The translations under genes were made by a program, and so were the position numbers. Shown here in pieces: positions 11,326 to 21,965 of a stretch of 64,000 nt of DNA; within the stretch, counting starts at the first letter, position 1; every line of letters begins with the position of its first letter. Source of the DNA: Aldrovandia affinis (lineage: Eukaryota; Chordata; Actinopteri; Notacanthiformes; Halosauridae); NCBI GenBank assembly GCA_029706075.1, contig JAINUG010000109.1:1826501-1890500 (forward strand), read 5' to 3'. Under the pieces are notes generated by a model that saw only the letters and a list, made by a program, of their open reading frames with translations, did not search any database and was not told where the DNA came from.

Positions 11326-11337
11326 ATTACTATTTCA

Positions 11338-11579
11338 TCTCCACAGTGCAATATAAAAAACTGTACTTAACTTAGTAAATGTACTAATGTGGCTAGAGGG
11401 CTTTGTCTTCACTTCAACCTCAGTGCCATGCCCTGAATTAAAAAGCACCAGTCGGGAAGTGTACAGAGTTTGTTGAAATTTGCACTTTGATGATGTCCTG
11501 GAATCACATCTTAGTTAATGTCATTTAGATTTTTCCATGATGAATGACTAAAAGGTTTCCATATGTGAGCTGCTATATC
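11338..11579. other. Non-coding spacer
   Basis: Unique-looking sequence between the Rex3-like fragment and the hAT element; no feature recognised. Confidence 0.4.
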
Positions 11580-12527
11580 CAGGGCCGGATTAAATGGATA
11601 GACCACACTATCGCAAATCATTTTTTTTGCCCCACCACAAACACGCACACATTTCGACACTTTGTAAACAAACCCAATGACCTTTTAACTGCCACATATT
11701 ATTATTATTATCAGTTTAGGTAGGTATATATATTTTACCTTGTTGTGGTTTATTTATATTTAGGTAGGCTATTTATATACAATACTCATGTATTTATAGG
11801 GGTATAGGACATTACGTTTCATTTATTTCGTTGCATTTTACATTTGATTTGATTATTTGTCTTTACTTATTCATAGTTAGGTATTTAAATGGAAAATGTA
11901 AATATTTACAGATGCTTTCTCTTGACTTTCGATAAAGTGAAGTCCTCAGTGATGTCATCATAATCCATGGAAGTGTAAATTCGTTCTCAATCGCCAACAA
12001 CGCAAACGCGTTCAGTTTATTTTCCTTCACTGTCAGGTGCGCTTTAACGAGTTTCAATAAAGAAAACACATTTTCTCCAAAGTAATTTGCAATCGGTAAT
12101 GCCAGATGCATGCGAAGGAATATTTCCACGTTGGCGAATGCATCGCCCAAGCCTAAATGTCTGAGCTTCTTAATACATGCCCATCACAGATTGTTCACCC
12201 TGTACCATTGAGCTGAACTGGCAAACTTTTTTTGCTTTTTGCTGCACCCGAAAGCATTGCTGAAAGGGCACTGCTAACAGAGCAAGCATGATCTGCACTG
12301 AACAGGAAATACTTTTCCTGCACATTGCAAGGTGCTTACGTTGTGTATGACTTTCAAAAATAATAAATTGAAATAAAGTTTTAGATTGGAGTTTTTTTCC
12401 CTAAATATTTAAATGTTAAAAAATATTTTATATTTTAATTTTATTTTTGAATCCCCTGTCTGGGCCCCCTTGTGGCAATTAAACACTAGGCAGGCACCTA
12501 GTTTGCCTATGCATAGATCAGGCCCTG
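11580..12527 (-). mobile_element. hAT element remnant, 948 bp
   Basis: Ends CAGGGCCGGATT (left) and GATCAGGCCCTG (right) are flanked by GCTATATC (11572-11579) and GCTATACT (12528-12535), an 8-bp duplication with two mismatches. The minus strand carries the C-terminal part of a hAT transposase. Upstream transposase sequence is absent, so this is an internally deleted derivative. Confidence 0.88.
11863..12180 (-). pseudogene. hAT transposase C-terminal dimerisation domain fragment
   Basis: The frame includes HLALPIANYFGENVFSLLKL, VKAHLTVKENKLNAFALLAI and ENE. This matches the layout of the hAT family dimerisation domain (P.A.....FS.LK..K..L......L..LA.L.IE.E). N-terminal zinc finger and catalytic core are missing. 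It resembles the ZMYM1-like/hAT proteins of fish and is a broken transposon gene. Confidence 0.85.
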
Positions 12528-12535
12528 GCTATACT

Positions 12536-12980
12536 TGCCTGGCCATAAGATTCTTTCCCAAGGAATCTGTTTGTTGTGGGTGTTATTCTGTTGCTAGCTA
12601 ATCCAGCATCTTGTCGTGAAAGCATTGTCTTGTTATGAAAACAGAAGGTGTTCTGAAGCCAGGTTTGATTTGCATGCAGTCTTCATGCTGGATCACAATT
12701 CAACTATAATTGTCATCTGGCAAAACAATGCATTCTATAAAGACGTTTCCTTGGCTTGTGGAAGACGGTTTAAATCAAAATGAACTGTTTGGCCTGGAAA
12801 GAGACCAGTCAAGAGAAACAGGAAGTATCACTGATGCATTTCTCCAGAAATCTGCAAGTACTCACCAAAAGCTGATATTTGATACAAGATCATAAAAAAG
12901 GTTGTTGCCTTCATTGATAAAATAACCATGAAAATTGTGCAAGGGGTAAACAAGGCCCACATTTCAAAAACATTAATGAA
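12536..12980. other. Non-coding, no recognised feature
   Basis: AT-rich unique DNA between the hAT element and a SINE. Confidence 0.45.
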
Positions 12981-13181
12981 GGGTGGCAGTGTAGTACAAT
13001 GGTTATGGAACTGGCCTTGTCACCCAGATTGCCGGTTTCATTCCCAGGAGAGGCCAGCCATTGTACCCTTAAGTAAGGTACTTAACCTGAATTGTTTTAA
13101 TAAAATATTCAGCTGCATAAATGGTATAAATTAGTATAAATATCCAGCTCTGGATAAGAGCATCTGCTAAATGTAAATGTT
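12981..13181 (+). mobile_element. tRNA-headed SINE with L2-type tail
   Basis: The head GGGTGGCAGTGTAGTACAAT with GGTTATGG gives a tRNA-type box A, and GCCGGTTTCATTCCC a degraded box B. It is followed by TTGTACCCTTAAGTAAGGTA, a CAGCTGCATAAATGG block and the tail CTCTGGATAAGAGCATCTGC ending in TAAATG repeats. Orientation plus, near full length. Confidence 0.88.
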
Positions 13182-14922
13182 TTACAACAAGCTTTTCTAA
13201 TATTTGTAACAGGAAGCAGTTGTGCTGCACTGTTGTTGAGAAACAATCACATTGAGCCACAATGGCGGAGACCAAGACCCTGCTGATTGCACCTAAGTGC
13301 CTTCTGCATCTGGTGCTTCCTGTTCAGGACAGGAAATGACCCAACTCCACACTGTGAGTTCCCTCTCCCTGGGCTCCAGGTCCAGATGTTGTTGCATTCA
13401 CATGTGAAGAAAAGGAATATTCCCACACACTGTCCTGAATGTTGCCCAAAAAAAGTGTTTTGCACATTTCCACCTGCAAAAGAGTCCACCTGTTTTTCTG
13501 AGCATTCAATATAGTGAGCAGGTATCTCCTTTTCCTGCTCCAGTGTACTCCGTACCCTTGGCACCTGTGCAGCATTTTGTTTTGGATGTGTGCGCTCTGC
13601 CTTTATTTTTGCCATGCTCACGTCCCAGTTTCTGTCGGGAACGTCACGCCACGTCCCCGATGCTGCATGACTCAATCCGTTGAAATCATGTCCCGTTGGC
13701 TGTGTACGTCTCGGCCCAAGGCAATCTTTTAGCGCTTCGATGTGGAGGCACAGATCGATCATCACACGCCCGATACACAGTTGGGCCACGTTTCAACCCG
13801 GTTGTCAAGTAAGGATGAAACAATGTGCAGATTTTTTGTTTAGAAATTATTATGACATGAGCCACAGCATGCCTTGTTCTTTTTATGACACCCCCCTCCA
13901 TCTGCCGGGCGTAGTTCTAGTGCTTCTTGTAGCAAGCTGAGCTCAGGTGAGTTAGCAGCCTGCTGACTGCTCTGTCCCATCATGCACCTTGGCAACTCTC
14001 ATCCTCCCCCCAGTTCAGGCTCGTTAAGTGGCACTGAGATTTCCAACCTAGGCTTCCAATGGCTGAGTGAAATAAATGTTTCCCCAATGTCAGAAAGTAC
14101 CAGTATAAACTACTTTCCTGTTTTTATTAATCTTTTCTACATAACTACCACACTGGGCTGCTCTTACTTTCCCTGCTGTCATGTGATGATCACGTGTCAA
14201 TGCTGATGCCAATGCTAGTTCTGAACCTCCGCCTTGCCCCTAACATCCAAGCCAGTATCAGCTAAGCCAGTGGGCCAGTGGGCCTCAAGGCTAACAGGCT
14301 AGCAGGCCTGCCTCAAACCTCGCCCTGCTTCACTCGTGTGAACGTGTGCTACCATCTCAGTAGTGGGAAGCAGACATGGTTTGGGGAGGGGGTGGGGGGA
14401 GGGTCTGTGTCATTCCTGTCCCTGAGACCCAAAGGGGGGATGATCATAAAGATTTGACAGGTTCTGGATAATCACATTCACTCTCCGTGAGCCTCGCACA
14501 CTCTTTGTTTGTTTTAAGGATGGCACCTCACAGACACGGCTGTACTTTTAACTGGGAAACATTCGTGCCGTAGTTGGGACATGACGTGCCGGTGCCGATC
14601 AGCCAATCGAAGCATCTCAGCGTCTAACCCCCCAGCTCCCTCACACTCCAGAGAGGCACCACATGGCGAAACACTCAGATGTCCTGCTATCAAAGCCAGG
14701 CTCCAGCAATATGCACTTTCACCCCCCACTCAAGATGGCGCATGGGAAGAGAGGCAGATCAGGGCCTGTATTTATGCACAGGACCCACACGCTGTTCTTC
14801 CAGAACTTTCTGCTGCCAAGAACAAATCATGGTTGTGAAGTTACCAAGTGGCCAACCCTACAGAGCCTCGGTTCAGGTTGAATCTGGAAAGCACACACAC
14901 AGCTGTCACACACACACCGCTG
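13182..14922. other. Non-coding, unique-looking DNA
   Basis: About 1.7 kb of moderate GC content. Open frames up to 180 codons (13247-13789, minus) overlap frames on the other strand, have no recognisable domain and no convincing exon boundaries. I do not call a gene here. Confidence 0.4.
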
Positions 14923-14962
14923 TCATCTCTTTCACTCAATCACAGTTGAGTGAAAGAGATGA
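14923..14962. repeat. Perfect 17-bp inverted repeat (hairpin)
   Basis: TCATCTCTTTCACTCAA at 14923-14939 is exactly complementary to TTGAGTGAAAGAGATGA at 14946-14962, with a 6-nt loop. No flanking target duplication was noted. The stem is too short for a usual microRNA precursor. Confidence 0.85.
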
Positions 14963-15083
14963 ATAATAGGCAGGTGTTTTTTCTTTAATCAAAACTTGGT
15001 CTCCAGCTCTTCCTCCCCCTAGGGCAGTGCTAAAATAATGCACGGTGAACTGGAGGTGCACATAAACTATCTGCACTCAACAT

Positions 15084-15113
15084 TTTTATTTAAGACATAT
15101 ATTGCCTTCATCG
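15084..15113 (-). other. Degenerate hammerhead-like phrase
   Basis: The minus strand reads CCGATGAAGGC, then AATATATGTCT and TAAAT, a mutated version of the CTGANGA...GAAAC arrangement at 31053-31086. Key positions are lost, so no ribozyme activity is expected. It supports a dispersed repeat family behind these motifs. Confidence 0.25.
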
Positions 15114-15226
15114 GGGTTATATGCTGATGGCAGACTTATATACCCAAATCTAAAGCATCACCACAGGTGTACAAGCTCATTAACTACCAATCAGAGCCTC
15201 TATATTCTGGTAGACTTTTTCATTTA

Positions 15227-15669
15227 ATGTTTTTCCCCTTTCTCTCCCAGTTTGGAATGGCCAATCGTATTCTAAGCCGCGCTCACTGCAACCTCTGCTA
15301 CCAATTCGGGAGAGCGTAGACAAGCACATGCTCTCTTCCAAAACACATTATGTCAGCCATCGCTTCTTTCCACACCACAATCTACGAGTTAAGCTTGTGC
15401 AGACATGAGTCGGAGGAAGACACTTCATGCAGCCTTATACCAGCAGACTGTGGGCCCTCGATTGACCAGTGAGGGTTGCTGGTGTGCGACAAGACACGAA
15501 AAAACCCCGCCAAATTAATCCCTCCCTCTCTGGACGACGCTACCAGAAATTATGCTGCAGGACTGCTGGCCACAGTTGGTACTGCCATGGTTTGGATTTG
15601 ATACCAGACTGTGGGGCTCATCAGCACACTAGAACATTGCCTGGACAGGATAAGCCACCCAGCAGCCCG
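15227..15669 (-). mobile_element. 443-bp SINE-like retroposon with 12-bp target duplication
   Basis: TTCTGGTAGACT occurs exactly at 15215-15226 and 15670-15681. The left end is T-rich (minus-strand A-rich tail), followed by CTCCCAGTTTGGAATGGCCA. This layout resembles the second SINE family here. A degraded box-B-like GGTATCAAATCC lies near the minus-strand 5' end (15595-15610). No coding capacity. Confidence 0.82.
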
Positions 15670-15681
15670 TTCTGGTAGACT

Positions 15682-16416
15682 ACTAACGGGTACTTAACTT
15701 GGGGCAGCGAACTCAAAAGTGAAATATACATTTTAAATGCAAGCATGAAGTTGAGGAATGCATGGAAAGGTGAAGTGAGCGATCTGGGCCTTGCTCATAA
15801 CGGAATCACATCTGTCACCTGCACCATAGCTGCCTGCACATTTGTACACAGGTGCCCACGAGCTGCCAGTCTCTCATGTTAATGTCCTGGTGCACTCGAG
15901 CATGGCTTTGTCGGTTTGCAATCCACGGCGCCCCTCTGGGCACGTGTGTCCTGTTCAGTTAGTGGTCTCCCGGACCCACAATCCTCCTTGGCAGGTGTTG
16001 TCACGGAGACGCTCGGCGCTCTCACACCTCCTTGTTCCTGTCGGGGTTACCTCGCCACAGACACCTGCAGAGTTCGGCACAAATTCGGCGGCTCTGTAAG
16101 GTGTTTCTGTGACAGATGGGAGAGCTGTTCAGCGCTAATTAATCCTCCCCGTGCCACACAAACACACACACAAACATTGAGTGCAGATCTTTTATGAATA
16201 CAGTTCTGCCCTTTTCTTAACCACAGGATACAGCGATACAATGGGATATGAAGCAGAACCCATAGAAAATGGATGCAAATAAGAGCCTGCTGGCAGACCC
16301 AGCTTTATCGATTGTTCCTAATGACGCCATTTGACATCCTGAAGGATGCAGAACCACGCGGTTTCAGGGAAAGGGTGCTGATAACGCAAGCCTGCATCTC
16401 AATGCTGCACTACAAC
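15682..16416. other. Non-coding, no recognised feature
   Basis: Unique-looking sequence with moderate GC. Overlapping frames on both strands at 15842-16240 do not resemble a known protein. Confidence 0.4.
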
Positions 16417-16847
16417 TTGTTTATGTGTGTGTCTGTCTATGCCTGTGGGCATGTGTATGTGTGTGATTGTGTGTGTGCATTACATTACATTTTACATTTA
16501 CAATTTAGGCATTTAGCAGACGCTCTTATCCAGAGCGACTTACAGTTTACATTTCTTTACATACAATCCATTTATACAGCTGGATATTTTACTGAAGCAA
16601 TTCAGGTTACTTACCTTGTTCAAGGGTACAACAGCAGTGCCCCACCTGGGAATTCAACCTGCAACCTCTGAGTTACAAGCCCAGCTCCCTAACCATTACA
16701 CTACACTGCCACACTGTGTGTGTGTCTGTCCGTGCATGCGTATTTGTGTTGTGTGTGTGTGTATTTGGATATCTGTGCATGTGTGTGTATGTGTGTGTGA
16801 GTGTGTATTTGTAGATCTGTGCATGTGTGTGTGTGTGTATGTCAGTC

Positions 16848-16878
<31 letters not shown>

Positions 16879-16880
16879 TT
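16417..16880. repeat. GT microsatellite split by a SINE
   Basis: GT-rich DNA at 16417-16477 and 16713-16880 flanks a SINE at 16479-16712. The two halves look like one microsatellite into which the SINE inserted. The Cys/Val-rich frames are repeat artefacts. Confidence 0.88.
16479..16712 (-). mobile_element. tRNA-headed SINE, minus strand
   Basis: Starts with ATTACATTACATT (TGTAA repeats of the tail on the minus strand), then GCATTTAGCAGACGCTCTTA and TCCAGAGCGACTTACA, the body, and ends with the tRNA-like head (complement of GGCAGTGTAGTGTAATGG) and box B near 16650-16665. The hairpin GCTCT-GGATA-AGAGC is intact. Confidence 0.92.
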
Positions 16881-17174
16881 GTCAGAGCTGGCTGGACCAT
16901 GGCAGATTTCATGCACGAGGATGAGATGAACAGACTCTGCGTTTATGCTGCCATACAACCGGATCGGAGTGAACTGAGAAATTCCTCACCGCCCCATCCC
17001 ATGGTGCCATGGGAAGACAGGGGAGTCAGTTTGTTACCCCCATGGGGTGATGTCACAGGGAGATCAGGTGGTACACATACATGTGCAGGGGAGTGCTGTG
17101 CTCACAAAAGCCTGCTGCAGAAGCTTAAATACATAGAAATTGGCTTTTGAAAAGCTGTTTGTTACACCCTAAAT
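16881..17174. other. Non-coding spacer
   Basis: Unique-looking sequence; no feature recognised. Confidence 0.4.
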
Positions 17175-18012
17175 CAGGGATAGATAACTCTGGTCCTGCA
17201 GTGTAGAAGAATATGGGGCACTAAATGTGAGGTAAAACACAATACTTTTTGTGGGAAATATGTGATTTAGGCCATGTCTGAGAAAAAATGCATGAAAAAA
17301 GTGTTTGGCACCCCATAGCAGACATCTCCTGTTTTTGCTCTATCTGAACCCCAAACGACATAATCTGCAGGAAGGCCCAGGACATCGCTGCCTACTGTGT
17401 GTCACCTGACCTCACTTACTTCAGTGCACAGACAATATTGACGAATGCATATCAGCAGTGAACATGCCATGGGAAGAGCTGATGGAAAGGCCCAGAACTT
17501 CTCTGCTCTGATAACCTGATTAATTATGAGGCATAATGAACGCAGGTGACCATGTGCCGCAGGCACTTCACGTTTCACCATTCAGACTGGGACACACACT
17601 GACTAGAGTATGCGTCAAAAATGCACTTCAGCCATGAAATGCACTTCAACCATGCATTTTGTTTTCAATGAGAATAATGCGTTGATGGACGACGCAGGAG
17701 GTACTGCGTCATAACAACTCTCTGCAGTCCGTTAAAGCGTTCAATCAAAGTTGAACTTTTGATTGAGTGCCCTTTGACGTAGAAATGCGTCAGCCAATAG
17801 TAATGGGAGCTGAAATTCAGTGGCTGCCTAGTAAGTAGCATACTAGCAAACCACAAGCACACATAAAACCGACAATGCATACCTGTGCGTCAATCTGACA
17901 CACACCCTAATTTCACTGTGACGTTATTAATATTCAAACGGTTTAATCAAGAGATCGGGCGGAGCAAAAAACGGAAACATCTCTGGCACTCCAGGACCAG
18001 GGTTGCCTACCC
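17175..18012. mobile_element. Possible hAT-like element
   Basis: The left phrase CAGGGATAGATAACTCTGGT followed by CCTGCAGTG is mirrored at the right by CACTCCAGGACCAGGGTTGC followed by CTACCCCC, which looks like a diverged terminal inverted repeat. I could not confirm a target duplication. The interior has an own repeat of ATGCACTTCAGCCATGAAAT-like phrases at 17620-17660. Confidence 0.5.
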
Positions 18013-18190
18013 CCAGATATGGAGGGGAATATGTGTCCAGGCCCAGATAACATATTAACAATGTCTGAGTGAGCACAAATTTTATAGGGGAGTCATAGCG
18101 ACCAGGTGGCATTGTGCATCACGGCCTATCTGAACATTGGTGTAATGGACCCGTTTACAGATCATATAATTTACACAAAAATACACTATT

Positions 18191-18367
18191 ATGGGCATTT
18201 AACAGACGCTCTTATCTTACACAGTTTACATTTCTTTACGTACAATACATTCATACAGCTAGATTTTTTTCTGAAACAATTCAGGTTAAGCACCTTGCTC
18301 AAGGATACAGTGCCCATAACATTTTATTTACAAACCCAGTTCCCTAACCATCTTATTACACTGCTGC
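18191..18367 (-). mobile_element. tRNA-headed SINE, minus strand, shortened
   Basis: GGGCATTTAACAGACGCTCT begins the tail; the hairpin is truncated. The body TCAGGTTAAGCACCTTGCTC and a head ending ACACTGCTGC follow. The box B region is deleted. Confidence 0.82.
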
Positions 18368-19404
18368 AAAGATTCAGCTCATATCACCCTTACATAGATA
18401 AGTAAGGAAAAGGAACAAGGTGGGTTTTATCCACTGCTAAAACTGTTGAATTCCACAGTTGATTAGAAGTAAAACTAACAGAACTGTTTACTCATGTGTC
18501 ACCATACATAGAAAAGGTCTCAGCTGTATATTTGTGGCTATGTTCCGTAACCCTCTAAAATTGATTCTTGCTACGCATATTTTGCCCAGTGAAAATTTGT
18601 TTTTTTCCACAGTGAGCAAATGGGGTATTAACATGTTGATAAAAGGTGGATACCAGATATTCAAATATATATATTTATAAGAACTATATGGATTTCAGTC
18701 TTTAACCAAACTGAACAATGAACCCAATCTGAACCATATGAGCAACAACTGAGTTTACATAAAAAATACCTGATGAATTAGTAGATTTTTTTGGTTAACC
18801 TTTTTAACTAAATCATTTGATATTTTCTGACAAATATGAAGAACATATCAAACACATTTGCATAAAGGGGAGCTCACTTTCTGGTGTCTCACTTTGGTTG
18901 ATGGGAAAAATGCAAAGAAAATGAATTACATCAATATTCACATTACAGTTTAATGTAAATGTATGCATGCCCTACTCACCCTTAGTTTGATGATATTTAA
19001 AAGAGAATAAATTAATACAATATTAAGGACTATATTCTAATTAATGCTCCAGAGGTTATTTTCACGCCACATTATATACCGAGATAGTGATTGGATGTGT
19101 AATTTGAAATGTATAAATAAATATACAACCTGAAAATAGGATTCTTCCCGCGTGGTAGTGTGTATATGTCATGCGGTCACTCAACTGCACTGATATTACG
19201 TAAGCTGACTTGTAGCGGTAATGTTGTTAAAGCAGGAGAATTAATCACATTGGCCTTTAGCGTGCGAGCTGGAAACACGCAGCAGTAACACTGGGAGTGG
19301 GAGTGGGAGTGTGTATCCAGGTTGATTATGCAAACTCTCCAAGGTGTTTGCTTTGGAACTGACTATCAGTCATAGGAAGGGTGATCTGCTGTGAGAGTGA
19401 TTTG
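18368..19404. other. Non-coding AT-rich DNA
   Basis: No gene or repeat recognised. A GGGAGTGGGAGTGGGAGTGT run at about 19292-19314 is a short GGGAGT repeat. Confidence 0.45.
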
Positions 19405-19471
19405 TATGAGAACGTGTGTGTGTGTGTGTGTGTTAGAGAGAGAGTGATCATGCGTGAGTGTATGTATGAGA

Positions 19472-19524
<53 letters not shown>

Positions 19525-19977
19525 TGATCGTGAGTGAGTGTATATATGAGAATGTGTGTGTGTGTGTGTGAGAGAGAGTGATAGTGAGTGAGTTTATGTA
19601 TGAGAATGTGTGTGTGTGTTTGTGTGTGAGAGAAAGAGAGTAATCTGAGTGAGTGTATGTATGAGAACGTGTGTGTGTGTGTGTGTGAAAGAGAGAGAGT
19701 GATTGATCATGAGTGTGTGTGTGTGTGTGAGAGGGAATGAAAGAGTGATTGTGAATGAGTGTAGGTACAAGAACATGTGTGTGTGTGAGAGAGAGAGTGT
19801 GATCGTGAGTGAGTGTATGTAAGAGACTGTGTGTGTGTGTGTGAGAGGGAGTGAGTGATCATGAGTGAGTGTGTGTGTGTGTGTGTGTGTAGTGATCATG
19901 GTTGAGTGTATGTATGAGAACGTGTGTGTGTGTGTGTGTGAGAGAGAGTGATCATGAGTAAGTGTATGTATGAGAGC

Positions 19978-20010
<33 letters not shown>

Positions 20011-20140
20011 TGATCATGGGTGAGTGTATGCAGGAGAACGTGTGTGTGTGTGAGAGAGAAAGAGTGATTGTGAGTGAGTGTATATATTAGGACGTGTGTG
20101 TGTGTGTGAGTGAGAGAGATAGAGTGATCATGAGTGAGTT

Positions 20141-20199
<59 letters not shown>

Positions 20200-20346
20200 G
20201 AGAGAGAGTGATTGATCATGAGTGAGTGTATGTATGAGAGTGTGTGTGTGTGTGAGAGGGAATGAAAGAGTGATCGTGAATGAGTGTAGGTACGAGATGT
20301 GTGTGTGTGTGTGTGTGTGTGTGAGAAGGAGAGAGAGTGATCATGA

Positions 20347-20382
<36 letters not shown>

Positions 20383-20535
20383 AAGAGCGAGAGTGATCGT
20401 GAGTAAGTGTATGTATGAGAGTGTGTGTGTGTGTGTGTGTGTGAGAGAAAAAGAGAGTGATCATGGGTGAGTGTATGCATGAAAACGTGTGTGTGTGTGA
20501 GAGAAAGAGTGATCGTGAGTGAGTGTATATATTAG

Positions 20536-20584
<49 letters not shown>

Positions 20585-20672
20585 TGATTGATCATGAGTG
20601 AGTGTATGTATGAGATGTGTGTGTGTGTGAGAGAATGAGAGTGATCGTGAATGAGTGTAGGTACGAGAACAC

Positions 20673-20709
<37 letters not shown>

Positions 20710-20795
20710 TGTGATCATGAGTGAGTGTATGTAAGAGACTGTGTGTGTGTGTGAGAGAGAGAGAGTGATCGTGAGTGAGTGTATGTATGAGAACA

Positions 20796-20826
<31 letters not shown>

Positions 20827-20870
20827 AAGTAATCGTGAGTGAGTGTTCGTATGAGAACGTGTGCTCCATG
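19405..20870. repeat. 1.47-kb GT/GA compound satellite, about 24 units
   Basis: A repeated unit consists of GTGATCRTGAGTGAGTGTAT, a GTATGAGAACGT phrase, a (GT)n run and a (GA)n run. Units average about 60 bp and vary through GT/GA run length. A longer pattern with GATTGATCATGAG and GAGGGAATGAAAGAGTGAT recurs near 19701 and 20209, and in shorter form near 20586, suggesting higher-order duplication. His/Thr/Ser-rich minus-strand frames of up to 223 codons are artefacts. Confidence 0.95.
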
Positions 20871-21733
20871 TGTTTACACACCAGCATTGATTTTTAGCTT
20901 TGCAAGCAGACGGCAAGGACTGCTGGTCTAGGTGTTCTTGATTTCAGACACGGCAACTGAGGGCAACAGGGTCACCACAGAGTGACTGAGGTATGTCCCT
21001 GGAATTGAGAATGGAAATTGAAATTCAAAAAAGATTATATTGAATATTCCCCCTGACACCTCTGTGGCAACTATTATTACAGTACAATTTTTAGTCCCAA
21101 GAGGAAAATTCTAAATCGACTTTGCGAAAGCCTCTGCCTCCACTGGCTATAGAGGTCTGTTGACTGGAGGTCACATGACTGACCGGTTTATCTGCGACAG
21201 GTGTGCACATGGACATACAAACGACAGGATACAGGTGATAGGTGAACCCAAACCACTGTTTCCACATCACCACACTGCATATCTCTGCCCGACTCCTCAA
21301 CAACACAAAATGGCCACTGTAGATAATAACACCATCGACTCCAGCGCCAGCCCCACTCGACAGCCTGCAGAGGATGACAAAGGTGGCTGTCCTGGATATT
21401 CCAAGGCAGGGGAACGTGATTGAGGGAGGCACCCTCGCTTGGTTGGTTAGGTAATGCTGGCCTGTAATGAGTCACATATGTGTCATCTTAGCTGACATCA
21501 CTATGCCTCACCCTCTCAGGTCACAGTCGCTGTTATTTCAGCACTCACCTCAAGAGCCGTGATTGTTATTCATGGCCATACCTGGGGGCTGACCTAACTG
21601 TGTCCCGCTGTCACGTGAGGATCACATGTCAGCTCAGATTAGCTCTGAACAACCCTGTTCCGCCCTCAACGTCTGAGCCAGCATCAGCTTATGCCTAGTG
21701 GCTCTCAAACTGTTATTATTTCTATTGTTGTTA
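20871..21733. other. Non-coding, no recognised feature
   Basis: Unique-looking sequence. Antiphase frames at 21091-21475 on both strands show no known domain. Confidence 0.4.
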
Positions 21734-21893
21734 TTGTTCAAAACAACATTAATATAAGGTGGGGCGGGTCACAGCAAATGCATTCGCTTGAAAAGCGGGA
21801 GGTGGGCATTATGTGTAAACACACTGAATTGATCAAGGGTTAGTGCTTTTGGGGGAGCATAAGTGAGACACCCACAAAATGCTCTGGGACTCG
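21734..21893. repeat. Dispersed repeat 'X', uninterrupted copy
   Basis: TAAGGTGGGGCGGGTCACAG, GCAAATGCATTCGCTTG, GGGAGGTGGGCATTATGTG and CACAAAATGCTCTGGGAC follow in the same order as at 25816-26557. This copy lacks the two insertions seen there, so it serves as the empty-site reference. A TTA precedes the left boundary in both copies. Confidence 0.8.
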
Positions 21894-21965
21894 AAGGGAG
21901 TAGGTTTGGCCGCTTTGACACGATAGAATACTTTATTATCCCCATGGAGAAATTATAGTAGGATG

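Noticed and set aside
13247-13789. 180-codon minus-strand frame
   Set aside because: No recognisable domain, antiphase frames on the other strand, and the right end overlaps other equally open frames; not enough to call a gene.
19594-20916. Overlapping His/Thr/Ser-rich minus-strand frames up to 223 codons
   Set aside because: They translate a (GT)n/(GA)n satellite; frames are open only because the dinucleotide repeats lack stops.
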